Notes under the pieces: generated by a model
What the model was told of the DNA's origin: nothing
Seen by the model: only the letters and a program-made list of their open reading frames with translations
The model's database searches: none
Source: an uncultured Clostridia bacterium
GTDB taxonomy: Bacteria > Bacillota > Clostridia > Lachnospirales > CAG-274
DNA length: 64,000 bases
Assembly: GCA_947628755.1 (NCBI GenBank)
Contig: CANRBC010000005.1
Span: 53,009 to 117,008, forward strand
Reading direction: 5' to 3'
Shown: positions 19,882 to 28,419 of the stretch, one piece after another
How positions within the stretch are numbered: the first letter of the stretch is position 1
Layout of the letters: each line of letters begins with the position of its first letter
Position numbers and translations under genes: made by a program

Positions 19882-20445
19882 TTATAATACTACTCCTCTA
19901 TATACCTCGTCCCTATCCTCCTGAGCTATGCCCAAATACCTTTTGGTGATTGTGAAGCTGCTATGATTGTATATATTCATAAGAATGGCAGGTGGAGTGC
20001 CCTTTTTCCATGCCTGGTAGCCGAAGGTTTTTCTCAGGGAATGACAGCTTATGTCGGGAATACCCGTATCGGCGCAGGCTCTTTTAAGTATTCTGTGTAC
20101 CTGCACTCTGTCTATTGGACCGTGCTTTCTTCCCTCAAAAATATATTCGCTCTGCATACCGTTTTTAGCAAAATACGTTTTTAAAGCATCTCTTATACCC
20201 TTGTTGATATATATTGTCTGTGTTTTGCCTGTTTTCTGCTCCTTAAGTTCAATATATTTCTTGAATCTGTGATTTTTAATGTCGAACATATCCGTCCATT
20301 TCAGCTTAAGTATATCGCTTATCCTCAGAGCCGTATTCAAGCCTACTGTTACCAAAAGATAATTTCTGTATTCACCTCTTTCCAGAAAATAATTCTTTAA
20401 TTTGTTTATATCCTTTACGGATCTTAACGGTTTTGCCTCTTTCAT
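19882..20445 (-). CDS. Short tyrosine recombinase (FimB/FimE-size, catalytic domain only)
   Basis: 187 aa; catalytic R (TALRISDIL), K (EQKTGKTQ), HSLR, NH, Y (TKRYLG) all present. Confidence 0.92.
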   Translation of the reverse strand: MKEAKPLRSVKDINKLKNYFLERGEYRNYLLVTVGLNTALRISDILKLKWTDMFDIKNHRFKKYIELKEQKTGKTQTIYINKGIRDALKTYFAKNGMQSEYIFEGRKHGPIDRVQVHRILKRACADTGIPDISCHSLRKTFGYQAWKKGTPPAILMNIYNHSSFTITKRYLGIAQEDRDEVYRGVVL

Positions 20446-20464
20446 AGTATTTTAACCTCCCTTA

Positions 20465-20672
20465 TGTAACGTTTTATATAATTGTGTTACCTATGCTTTC
20501 TTTTGTATGCCCAGTATTTATCAAATTCCTCTGTAAATATTGACACATCAAATAAATTATTTTATAATAATTACATAACTTGTCATTTCATAATTTACAT
20601 AATATTTTAGCCATTTAGAAATACTATTAATATTTCGTGAATGTAACACAATTATATAATATGTTGTGTGAC
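20465..20672. promoter_or_regulatory. Candidate invertible promoter (inverton): 17-bp perfect inverted repeats 20474-20490 and 20643-20659
   Basis: TTATATAATTGTGTTAC ... GTAACACAATTATATAA bracketing a consensus promoter, adjacent to a tyrosine recombinase. Confidence 0.75.
20540..20568 (+). promoter_or_regulatory. Perfect consensus promoter TTGACA-N17-TATAAT inside the inverted repeats, pointing rightward (away from the recombinase operon)
   Basis: TTGACA 20540-20545, TATAAT 20563-20568, spacer exactly 17 nt. Confidence 0.8.
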
Positions 20673-20723
20673 AAAGTGTGACATTTATCAGATATTATAT
20701 ATATTTTTTAATTAATTGCACTA

Positions 20724-20752
20724 AAAAAGGACGCCCAAAGCGTCCTTTTTAA
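20724..20752. terminator. Terminator of leuS
   Basis: AAAAAAGGACGC-ccaaa-GCGTCCTTTTT. Confidence 0.8.
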
Positions 20753-20767
20753 ATACCCTTTAACCTA

Positions 20768-23197
20768 TTAAGGTCTTACAACAATATTACATATTCTGCC
20801 TGGAACGTATATTTCCTTGACAATAGTGCCGTTTAATTTACTTCCCAGAGCTTCCTTTGCTGCTGCAAGGACAGTGTCCTTATCAGCGTCTGCAGCTACG
20901 TCGATATTTGCCTTTACCTTACCGTTTATCTGAACGGCAACATTAATTGTATCCTCCTTCAGCTTTTCCTCATCATACTTTGGCCATGTCTGTCTGAATA
21001 CGGACTCGTCATGACCGAGTACCTGCCATATTTCCTCGGCAATATGAGGTGCAAAGGGACAAAGGAGAATGGCAAGGGTCTCAAGGGAATCCTTGTCTAT
21101 ACCGCCTGCATTCTTTGCAGCGGCAACCATCTTATTTGTAAATTCCATAAAGCCTGAAATTACCGTATTGAGAGTAAGAGCCTCAAGACGTGTTGTAATT
21201 TCATATATCATCTTATGCTTAGCCTGTTCTATTTCCTTAGTAGGCTCAATTATCTTATCCTTGTATTCGTCAACGAACTTCCATACCTTGTTAAGGTATC
21301 TGTATACACCGTCTATACCGTTGTCGTCCCACTCGGAATCCAGCTCGGGAGGTCCTATGAAAAGCTCGTACATTCTGAGGGAATCGCAACCGTAGTTTTC
21401 AACCATTTCATCAGGAGAAACAACATTGCCCTTATTCTTGCTCATCTTGGCGCCGTCCTTAGTTATCATACCCTGATTGAAAAGCCTTGTAAATGGCTCA
21501 TCAAAATCAACTACGCCGATGTCATATAAGAACTTAGTATAGAATCTTGCATAGAGAAGATGCAGTACGGCGTGCTCTATACCGCCTACATACATATCTA
21601 CCGGCGCCCATTTCTTAAGAGCCTCCTTGCTTGCAAGCTCCTTGTCGTTGTGATTGTCACAGTACCTTAAGAAATACCATGAAGAGCCTGCCCACTGAGG
21701 CATTGTGTTGGTCTCTCTCTTTGCAGGCCCGCCGCAGCAGGGACAAGTGGTATTTACCCATTCGTCAATAGCCGCAAGAGGTGATTCGCCTGTGTCCGTA
21801 GGCTTATAGCTTTCTACATTAGGCAGTATAACAGGCAGCTCCTCCTCCGGTACGGGAACAATACCGCACTTCTCACAATGGATAAGAGGTATAGGCTCGC
21901 CCCAGTATCTCTGTCTTGAGAATACCCAGTCACGGAGCTTATAGTTTACGGTCTTTTTGCCAAAGCCCTTCTCTTCCATATAGTCGGGAACCTTAGCCTT
22001 GGCGTCCTCGGACTTCATACCGTTAAACTCTCCGGAATTTATCATTATACCGGGCTCTGTATATGCCTCGGTAAGATTTTCGTTTTCCTTGCCGTCCTTG
22101 CTTATTACCTGAATAATAGGCAAATCAAACTTCTTTGCAAACTCAAAGTCTCTGTCGTCATGAGCGGGAACACACATTATTGCGCCTGTGCCGTAGTCGG
22201 CAAGTACATAATCTGATACCCATATAGGCGTCTTTGCGCCGTTAAGAGGATTAATACCGTAAGCGCCTGTGAACACGCCTGTTTTTTCCTTGTCTGTCAT
22301 TCTGGAAACATTTGACTTTGTGCTGGCTTCATATATATACTTGTCCATTTCCTCCTTATGCTCGGGAGTGGTTATGTCCTTTATAAGCTCATGCTCGGGA
22401 GCAAGCACCATAAACGTTGCGCCATAGAGGGTATCGGGTCTTGTGGTATATACCTTTATCGCCTTGTCCGTACCGTCTACGGGGAAATCTATCTCTGCGC
22501 CGTAGCTCTTGCCTATCCAGTCGGACTGCATTTTCTTTACCTTTTCCGGCCAGTCCAGCTTCTGAAGGTCGTTGAGAAGTCTTTCCGCATAGTGTGTTAT
22601 CTTAAGCATCCACTGACGTAAGTTTTTCTTTGTAACCTGTGCGCCGCAGCGGTCGCATACGCCGTTTGTAGCCTCCTCGTTGGCAAGCACGCACTTACAG
22701 TTGGGACACCAGTTAAGAGGCATTTCCTTCTCGTAAGCAAGACCGTTCTTGAACATCTGCACAAATATCCATTGAGTCCACTTGTAGTATGCAGGGTCCG
22801 TAGTGTTTACCTCTCTGTCCCAGTCATATATAGCGGCTATTTCATTTACCTGTCTTTTTATATTTCTTATACTGTTTTCCGTAGATACGGAGGGATGAGT
22901 GCCTGTCTTAATGGCAAAATTCTCCGCAGGCAGACCAAAGGCGTCCCAACCCATGGGATGAAGTATTTCATAGCCCTGCAACAGCTTATATCTGCTCACA
23001 ACGTCTGAAAGCACGTAGCCTCTCCAGTGACCAACGTGAAGACCGTTGCCTGATGGATATGGGAACATATCCAGACAGTAATATTTAGGCTTGTCTGTGT
23101 TGGTGGGATTTACGGGATTTTTTTCCCATATAGCACGCCATTTTTTCTCAATTTCCTTATAGTTGTATTTAGTGCTCATTTCCAAAAATGCCTCCAT
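20768..23197 (-). CDS. leuS: Leucyl-tRNA synthetase
   Basis: FPYPSGNGLHVGHWRGY (HIGH region), KMSKNKGNVVSP (KMSKS), full length; start possibly MSTKYN, 6 codons in. Confidence 0.98.
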   Translation of the reverse strand: MEAFLEMSTKYNYKEIEKKWRAIWEKNPVNPTNTDKPKYYCLDMFPYPSGNGLHVGHWRGYVLSDVVSRYKLLQGYEILHPMGWDAFGLPAENFAIKTGTHPSVSTENSIRNIKRQVNEIAAIYDWDREVNTTDPAYYKWTQWIFVQMFKNGLAYEKEMPLNWCPNCKCVLANEEATNGVCDRCGAQVTKKNLRQWMLKITHYAERLLNDLQKLDWPEKVKKMQSDWIGKSYGAEIDFPVDGTDKAIKVYTTRPDTLYGATFMVLAPEHELIKDITTPEHKEEMDKYIYEASTKSNVSRMTDKEKTGVFTGAYGINPLNGAKTPIWVSDYVLADYGTGAIMCVPAHDDRDFEFAKKFDLPIIQVISKDGKENENLTEAYTEPGIMINSGEFNGMKSEDAKAKVPDYMEEKGFGKKTVNYKLRDWVFSRQRYWGEPIPLIHCEKCGIVPVPEEELPVILPNVESYKPTDTGESPLAAIDEWVNTTCPCCGGPAKRETNTMPQWAGSSWYFLRYCDNHNDKELASKEALKKWAPVDMYVGGIEHAVLHLLYARFYTKFLYDIGVVDFDEPFTRLFNQGMITKDGAKMSKNKGNVVSPDEMVENYGCDSLRMYELFIGPPELDSEWDDNGIDGVYRYLNKVWKFVDEYKDKIIEPTKEIEQAKHKMIYEITTRLEALTLNTVISGFMEFTNKMVAAAKNAGGIDKDSLETLAILLCPFAPHIAEEIWQVLGHDESVFRQTWPKYDEEKLKEDTINVAVQINGKVKANIDVAADADKDTVLAAAKEALGSKLNGTIVKEIYVPGRICNIVVRP

Positions 23198-23287
23198 AGT
23201 AAATTTGATTAATTATTATACACCATTTTGGCATAAAATTCAAGCACTAATGTTCTTTTTAATGTATTGTTAAATATATATTTTTAC

Positions 23288-23330
23288 AAAAAATAACCTC
23301 CGTAATTATATAAACGGAGGTAACACAATA
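23288..23330. terminator. Terminator of spoVT
   Basis: AACCTCCGT-aattatata-AACGGAGGT hairpin. Confidence 0.6.
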
Positions 23331-23346
23331 TCCTTTGTCATTATTT

Positions 23347-23889
23347 CTACTGTTCCATCTGCTTTCCGAGGAATCCTGCAGCTGTGCGCGCCAGCTTTCC
23401 CTCAACTTCGCCCATTATCTTATCGTCGCTTAGCATTACAATAGCGCCAAGCACATCGCCCTCGCTTATTATAGGAGTAATAAGCTCATGATTGTAGTTT
23501 TCATTGTCATCCTCCAATATAGGTACAAAATTGCTGTCGTTTCTGTTGGCTATATGGGTACTTCTGTTGTTTATAACCTCCTCAAGCTCCGAGCTTATGT
23601 GCTTTTCCATAAACTCCTTTTTCGCTCCGCCGGATACAGCAATTATCTGGTCCTTGTCCACAATACAGGTAATATGCCCTGCGTTTTTAGCAAGACTTTC
23701 CGCATATTCCCTTGCAAATGCTCCAAGCTCGCCTATGGGCGAATACTTCTTTAATATTATTTCTCCGTCTCTGTCTGTAAATATTTCCAAAGGGTCGCCC
23801 TCTCTTATTCTCAGCGTCCTTCTTATTTCTTTAGGTATAACCACTCTTCCGAGATCGTCTATTCTCCTTACTATGCCTGTTGCCTTCAC
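23347..23889 (-). CDS. spoVT: Stage V sporulation protein T (AbrB-like regulator)
   Basis: KATGIVRRIDDLGRVVIPKEIRRTLRIREGDPLEIFTDRDGEIILKKYSPIGEL + GAF-like C-term; GTG at 23889 after GGAGGAG RBS preferred over the longer ORF. Confidence 0.92.
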   Translation of the reverse strand: MKATGIVRRIDDLGRVVIPKEIRRTLRIREGDPLEIFTDRDGEIILKKYSPIGELGAFAREYAESLAKNAGHITCIVDKDQIIAVSGGAKKEFMEKHISSELEEVINNRSTHIANRNDSNFVPILEDDNENYNHELITPIISEGDVLGAIVMLSDDKIMGEVEGKLARTAAGFLGKQMEQ

Positions 23890-23891
23890 AA

Positions 23892-23957
23892 CAACTCCTC
23901 CTCCTTGAATTTTTATATTTATTGATGTGACTAGTATTTGTTTTAAACGGAATTTTA
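23892..23957. repeat. Direct repeat copy A (overlaps spoVT leader)
   Basis: 36 nt identical (23913-23948) to 25081-25116, with similar flanks. Confidence 0.85.
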
Positions 23958-24098
23958 TACTATAAGACAAAAGCTCAAATTTTGGAAGTTTTTAAGGTAG
24001 GCGTAATATAACATCACTTGAAATTAAACCGTAATGCTTGTATTTACAGGAAATTTGGACTTTCGGAAGCAGTATATTGTATATATTTTCATATATTA

Positions 24099-24131
24099 AA
24101 AATAGACACATCATGTATGATATGTCTATTT
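24099..24131. terminator. Terminator of fic operon
   Basis: AATAGACAcATCatgtatGATaTGTCTATT. Confidence 0.65.
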
Positions 24132-24142
24132 AATATTGAGTA

Positions 24143-24763
24143 TTATCCTTTTTCAATAGCCTCTTTTATTATTCTTACGAGATAATCATATTCCGAATAA
24201 GGTCCATCTGATGCCTTAACTAACGAATCCCTTACATAATTTGCATTTTCTCTCAAAAGCTGTTTATTCATTTTAAATCCATTTGCTTCTGCAAACTGTG
24301 TTGCAAATGTCATTACAGTCCTAGTGTTTCCTTCTCTGAAAGGATGGACCTGCCATAATGCAGCAATCAATTTGGAAAATTTGTCTGCTGTTTCATTAAT
24401 ATCAAGCTTGTCCCATCTTACTGAGTTAATATTATTAATCGCAGCCCCAACATCATTTTCTATACATCCCGGTATCGAATATCTCACGGTATCTCCGCCA
24501 AGAACCTTTTCTCCCTTTACTATGGGAACAATTCTTTCACAGCCTGCCCATTCATATATATCGCTAAATATATACTTATGAATTGCCTTTAGTCTGTCAT
24601 AGTTGAATTCATTTCCATTTATCTTTTCATCAACATCCATAAGCTTTATGTATGTTATATCCCTTTCGACCATATCCAACAGTTCTTCGTTTTTTATGCC
24701 AAAGAGATTTTTCAGAACAGGCACATCATCATATAAGTAAATATCCTTTTCCTTCATAACCAT
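24143..24763 (-). CDS. Fic/DOC-family protein (AMPylator-type toxin)
   Basis: Canonical Fic motif HPFREGNTR; 206 aa. Confidence 0.93.
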   Translation of the reverse strand: MVMKEKDIYLYDDVPVLKNLFGIKNEELLDMVERDITYIKLMDVDEKINGNEFNYDRLKAIHKYIFSDIYEWAGCERIVPIVKGEKVLGGDTVRYSIPGCIENDVGAAINNINSVRWDKLDINETADKFSKLIAALWQVHPFREGNTRTVMTFATQFAEANGFKMNKQLLRENANYVRDSLVKASDGPYSEYDYLVRIIKEAIEKG

Positions 24764-24975
24764 TAAACACTCATAGCCTTATATCTATTTATTGTAGCCT
24801 CAAGTATATCGGAAATCTCCATATTTCCAAGAATATACTCATTGACGAGTTTTTTTGTTTCCTCTGTTGGTTCAGCCGCATCCAATGTAGATATACCCAG
24901 AGCGTCATTTGCTATCTTTTCTCTTTCAACTCTGGTTGTCTCGGACACCAAATATTTTCTTTGCATAGCAATCAC
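24763..24975 (-). CDS. VbhA-like antitoxin
   Basis: 70 aa upstream of and overlapping fic; layout RxxDAxxxLxxx..EPxxExxxLVxxYIxGxMxxSDI like VbhA. Confidence 0.7.
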   Translation of the reverse strand: MIAMQRKYLVSETTRVEREKIANDALGISTLDAAEPTEETKKLVNEYILGNMEISDILEATINRYKAMSV

Positions 24976-25063
24976 CTCTTGTTATATTATAACACACATT
25001 ATACTGTATATTCAACCTGATTTTAAACAAGAGTTGTTTTATGTACTCAAAAGTTATACTCCT

Positions 25064-25124
25064 CAACTCCTCCTTGAATCTTATATTTATTGATGTGACT
25101 AGTATTTGTTTTAAACTAAATTTT
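25064..25124. repeat. Direct repeat copy B (overlaps 3' end of flavodoxin gene)
   Basis: See copy A. Confidence 0.85.
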
Positions 25125-25650
25125 CAGCCCACACAGATACTTTATTTTCGGAATTTGAAGCATCTGCGCCATGAACGGCAAGTCCTTTCCCCAACACAGC
25201 GCCCTTGCATATTTTTCTCAAATCCTGCTCACAAGAGCCAAGACCGCTGCCCTCGTGGGTCATGACCGCAAACACATTTTTGCCTGTAAAGTCCAGTCTT
25301 TCAAGCTGTGTGAAAATCGCCATAGGGAATGTTCCCCACCAGCAAGGACCGCATATAAATATATTGTCATAGTCTGCTATGCTGTCAATATATTTTTTAA
25401 GCTGAGGTCTTGCCTGTTCGTTAAGCTCCTTTTTTGCTTCGTCAATGCAGGCATAATAATCCTCGGCATATTTCTTTACCGTTTCTATCTGAAACAGATC
25501 TCCGCCTACTGCCTTTTGTATAAATTCCGCCACTATCTCCGTGTTTCCCTTTGAAATGTTCCTGATAGCGCCGTTCCAATAGTTCTCGCCCTTGCGTGAA
25601 TAGTAAATAATGATATTTTTTGCCATAATTTTATCTCCTGTCAACTTCAT
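25111..25650 (-). CDS. Flavodoxin family protein
   Basis: IIIYYSRKGENYWNG...GNTEIVAEFIQKAVGGDLFQIE; FICGPCWWGTFPMAIFTQLERLDFTGKNVFAVMTHEGSGLG. Confidence 0.93.
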   Translation of the reverse strand: MKLTGDKIMAKNIIIYYSRKGENYWNGAIRNISKGNTEIVAEFIQKAVGGDLFQIETVKKYAEDYYACIDEAKKELNEQARPQLKKYIDSIADYDNIFICGPCWWGTFPMAIFTQLERLDFTGKNVFAVMTHEGSGLGSCEQDLRKICKGAVLGKGLAVHGADASNSENKVSVWAENLV

Positions 25651-26361
25651 CTAATTTGACCATGTAACGAAATGAGCATTTCTCACGGCTATTTTCCACT
25701 GACCGTTTACCTTTACATATTCGTCCTCATAGTGTACATCGGAAGTAGATACCGCTTCGCCGTTGTCAAGTGTAACATGGGAATAGCCTATTGCCGTTGC
25801 GTGAGTATCATCTACAAGTGTAATTACCTGCTGACCGTTGAAGTGTGAGGACTCCACATAATTTTTCATTGTTCTGTCGCTTGTGGCAAATATCTCGTCA
25901 TAGCCCTTGTATTCTCCCGCAACATTGTCGCCCATATATATGCGCCATACTCCGTCGTCAGCAAAAAGCCGTGTCTGTTCGTCTATTTTGTGCTGATCCG
26001 CAAGTACCGAAAACTTGTCAAATACCTCTCTTATAGCTATTTTTTCGGCTGCTTCGTCCGTAACTGCATTGTTTGTTGTCTGCTGTGTCTGTGAAAGACT
26101 TACTGTCTTTGTCCGGTCGTCCCAGTCAACATCATAGCCGAGATTTTCGGAAACAAAGCGGAGAGGAACAAGTGTACTGCCGTTTACTATAACGGGAGCG
26201 GCATTAAGGCTTACGTCTGTACCGTCCACATTGGCAATGCTGTTGTCTATCTGCATTGTCACATTTTCGGCTGCATAAGTCTGAGCGGAAAAGCAGCCAA
26301 GCATAAGTATTGAAGTAAGTAAAATCATTCTCTTTTTCATTTCAAAGCACCTCTTTTTCAA
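25651..26361 (-). CDS. Secreted stalk-domain + NTF2/SnoaL-like domain protein
   Basis: Signal peptide; STLVPLRFVSENLGYDVDWDDRTKTVSL; C-term IREVFDKFSVLADQHKIDEQTRLFADDGVWRI SnoaL-like. Confidence 0.85.
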   Translation of the reverse strand: MKKRCFEMKKRMILLTSILMLGCFSAQTYAAENVTMQIDNSIANVDGTDVSLNAAPVIVNGSTLVPLRFVSENLGYDVDWDDRTKTVSLSQTQQTTNNAVTDEAAEKIAIREVFDKFSVLADQHKIDEQTRLFADDGVWRIYMGDNVAGEYKGYDEIFATSDRTMKNYVESSHFNGQQVITLVDDTHATAIGYSHVTLDNGEAVSTSDVHYEDEYVKVNGQWKIAVRNAHFVTWSN

Positions 26362-27227
26362 TTTACAGTCAACTTATATTGTCCCGTTCTTATTGCGGCT
26401 ATTACTCCGCCGTCTATAAGCAAATCCGTACCGTTTATAAAGCCTGCGTGTTCTCCCAGAAGGAAGGCGCCTGCTTCGGCTATTTCATCGGAAGAGCCTG
26501 TACGCATAGCAGCGGAAGAATCTATCATTCCCTGATAAGCCTCTCCTGCTGCGTTAAACTCATCATAGGCAAGGGGCGTAACTATTATGCCGGGACTTAT
26601 TGTATTTATTCTTGCTCTGCACTCTCTCCATGTGGTTGCGGCAGCCTTCTGCGCCTGCAGGTGATTTACACGCTTTGCTATTATATAAGCCGAACCCGAG
26701 TTCTGAAAGCCCACCTCTTTGATATATTCAATATCCATGAGCTCTTCAGTTGGAGTATTCAATATTTCTGCTTCAACCTCATAGGGGATATTGAACATAT
26801 AGCCTGTCTGACTTGATACTATAAGACCTGCGCCGCCCTTTGCCATTACCTTGCCGAAGGCGTCAACGGCATAGCCTGTTCCCACCATATCAAGCTTAAG
26901 AATATGCTCCGGGGAGCTTTGATTGGGCGAAGCTCCTGCCGTATCCACAAAGTATTTTACATCTCCCAAGCCGGCAGCCTTATTTGCAAAGGCTTCTACG
27001 GAGTCCTTTTCCATAGCGTTCACAATACAGGTTTCCACAGTATAGCCGCTGTATTTCAGCTCGTTTGCCGTTTTTTCAAGATTTTTCTCGCTTATGTCTC
27101 CGAGCAGTATTATCCTGCCTGCCGCAAATCTTCTTATTATTGCGGTACCCATACTGCCTGCGCCAAGTAATGCAATGACCTCTCTGTTTTCGTTCAAGTC
27201 AAAATTCATCGTTATTTCTCCCTTCAT
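26358..27227 (-). CDS. SDR-family oxidoreductase
   Basis: VIALLGAGSMGTAIIRRFAAGRI; YIIAKRVNHLQAQKAA; RINTISPGIIVTPL; GAFLLGEHAGFINGTDLLIDGGVIA. Confidence 0.9.
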   Translation of the reverse strand: MKGEITMNFDLNENREVIALLGAGSMGTAIIRRFAAGRIILLGDISEKNLEKTANELKYSGYTVETCIVNAMEKDSVEAFANKAAGLGDVKYFVDTAGASPNQSSPEHILKLDMVGTGYAVDAFGKVMAKGGAGLIVSSQTGYMFNIPYEVEAEILNTPTEELMDIEYIKEVGFQNSGSAYIIAKRVNHLQAQKAAATTWRECRARINTISPGIIVTPLAYDEFNAAGEAYQGMIDSSAAMRTGSSDEIAEAGAFLLGEHAGFINGTDLLIDGGVIAAIRTGQYKLTVN

Positions 27228-27320
27228 ATTAATATTTGTATCTGTTATAATTATAAGCCAAAATATATTGAAATTTCCAATAGAAATATGTTATAATCAA
27301 TTTAAAATATTAATAATGAG

Positions 27321-28208
27321 GTGCTGTATATGACAACCAAACAAATCGATTATGTTCTTGAACTTGCAAAGACTCTGAATTTCAGCAGAGCTTCGGAAAA
27401 TCTCTTTATAAGTCAGCCTTCTCTCACATATCAGATACAGCTTCTTGAGGAGGAAGTGGGATTTAAAATATTTGAACGTTCCGGAAGGGGCGCTGTACTT
27501 ACGCCTGCTGGAGAATACTTTTGCTCCAATCTTGTAAATATAAAAGAAGAACTAAAAAATTTAATAGAGCAAAGTCAGAACTACGGCTCTCAATATGCAG
27601 ATACTCTCAATGTCTGTCTGCCTATGCGCTCGTGTATTATTTTTTTGCCGCAGATAATGATGCAATTTGAAAGGGATATGCCCGATATTGCTTTGAATAT
27701 ATCATTTATATACGATGACAGCAGAGTTGACAGCTTTTTAAGACAGGAGCATGATATTCTCTTTGCAAGAGATTCCGAACTTATGCGCTTTTCAAACATA
27801 AAAATCAATCCTCTTTATAAAAGCAGATTTTATATTATAGCAAATAAGAATGACCCTTTGGCAAATCTTGAAGTCATTACCGAAAAGGACCTTGAAGGCA
27901 GAACATTTATGATAGGCGGCGGCTCTCCTCCCGAAATGATAGTTGTTCAGAACAGGATAATAAGCAGCGTATCTGTAAACACAATAAATTCTCTTAACCA
28001 CGATATGTCCCTTACTTATGTGGCGGCAGGAAAAGGAATCGTTCTTGCCCCGGGCTTTGCCGATGACCATAACGGCGAATTTGCTTGGATACCTTTCGAC
28101 TGTCCGGAGCATATAAATTGTGTGCTGGGCTCTCATAAAAGCGATAAAAGGCAATGCACAAAACACTTTACAGAGCTTGCGCAGGCAGCATATAAAAATA
28201 CATTGTAA
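27321..28208 (+). CDS. LysR-family transcriptional regulator
   Basis: N-terminal HTH YVLELAKTLNFSRASENLFISQPSLTYQIQLLEEEVG; divergent from SDR operon. Confidence 0.93.
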   Translation: MLYMTTKQIDYVLELAKTLNFSRASENLFISQPSLTYQIQLLEEEVGFKIFERSGRGAVLTPAGEYFCSNLVNIKEELKNLIEQSQNYGSQYADTLNVCLPMRSCIIFLPQIMMQFERDMPDIALNISFIYDDSRVDSFLRQEHDILFARDSELMRFSNIKINPLYKSRFYIIANKNDPLANLEVITEKDLEGRTFMIGGGSPPEMIVVQNRIISSVSVNTINSLNHDMSLTYVAAGKGIVLAPGFADDHNGEFAWIPFDCPEHINCVLGSHKSDKRQCTKHFTELAQAAYKNTL

Positions 28209-28250
28209 TAATTATATTTTAAAGCCTTAATATAACAGTCAATATGCTGT

Positions 28251-28300
28251 ATAAAAAAACCGACAGGCAGGTATTCGTACAAGAATACATACCTATCGGT
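28251..28300. terminator. Long terminator hairpin 3' of giant gene 1
   Basis: ACCGACAGGCAGGTATTC...GAATACATACCTATCGGT with T/A runs; near-copy at 37920-37966. Confidence 0.75.
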
Positions 28301-28419
28301 TATATTAAGAAAGACTGTCCCCATTGTGAGGGATTGGGCTCAGCAAGAGAAGAGGCATTTAAGATGCGGCAGTCTGTCTTACAATATTTTGAATAGTCCG
28401 TATACGGACAAAATACAGT

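Noticed and set aside
23198-23346. T-box leader for leuS
   Set aside because: Leader is too short and lacks a T-box core/specifier arrangement.
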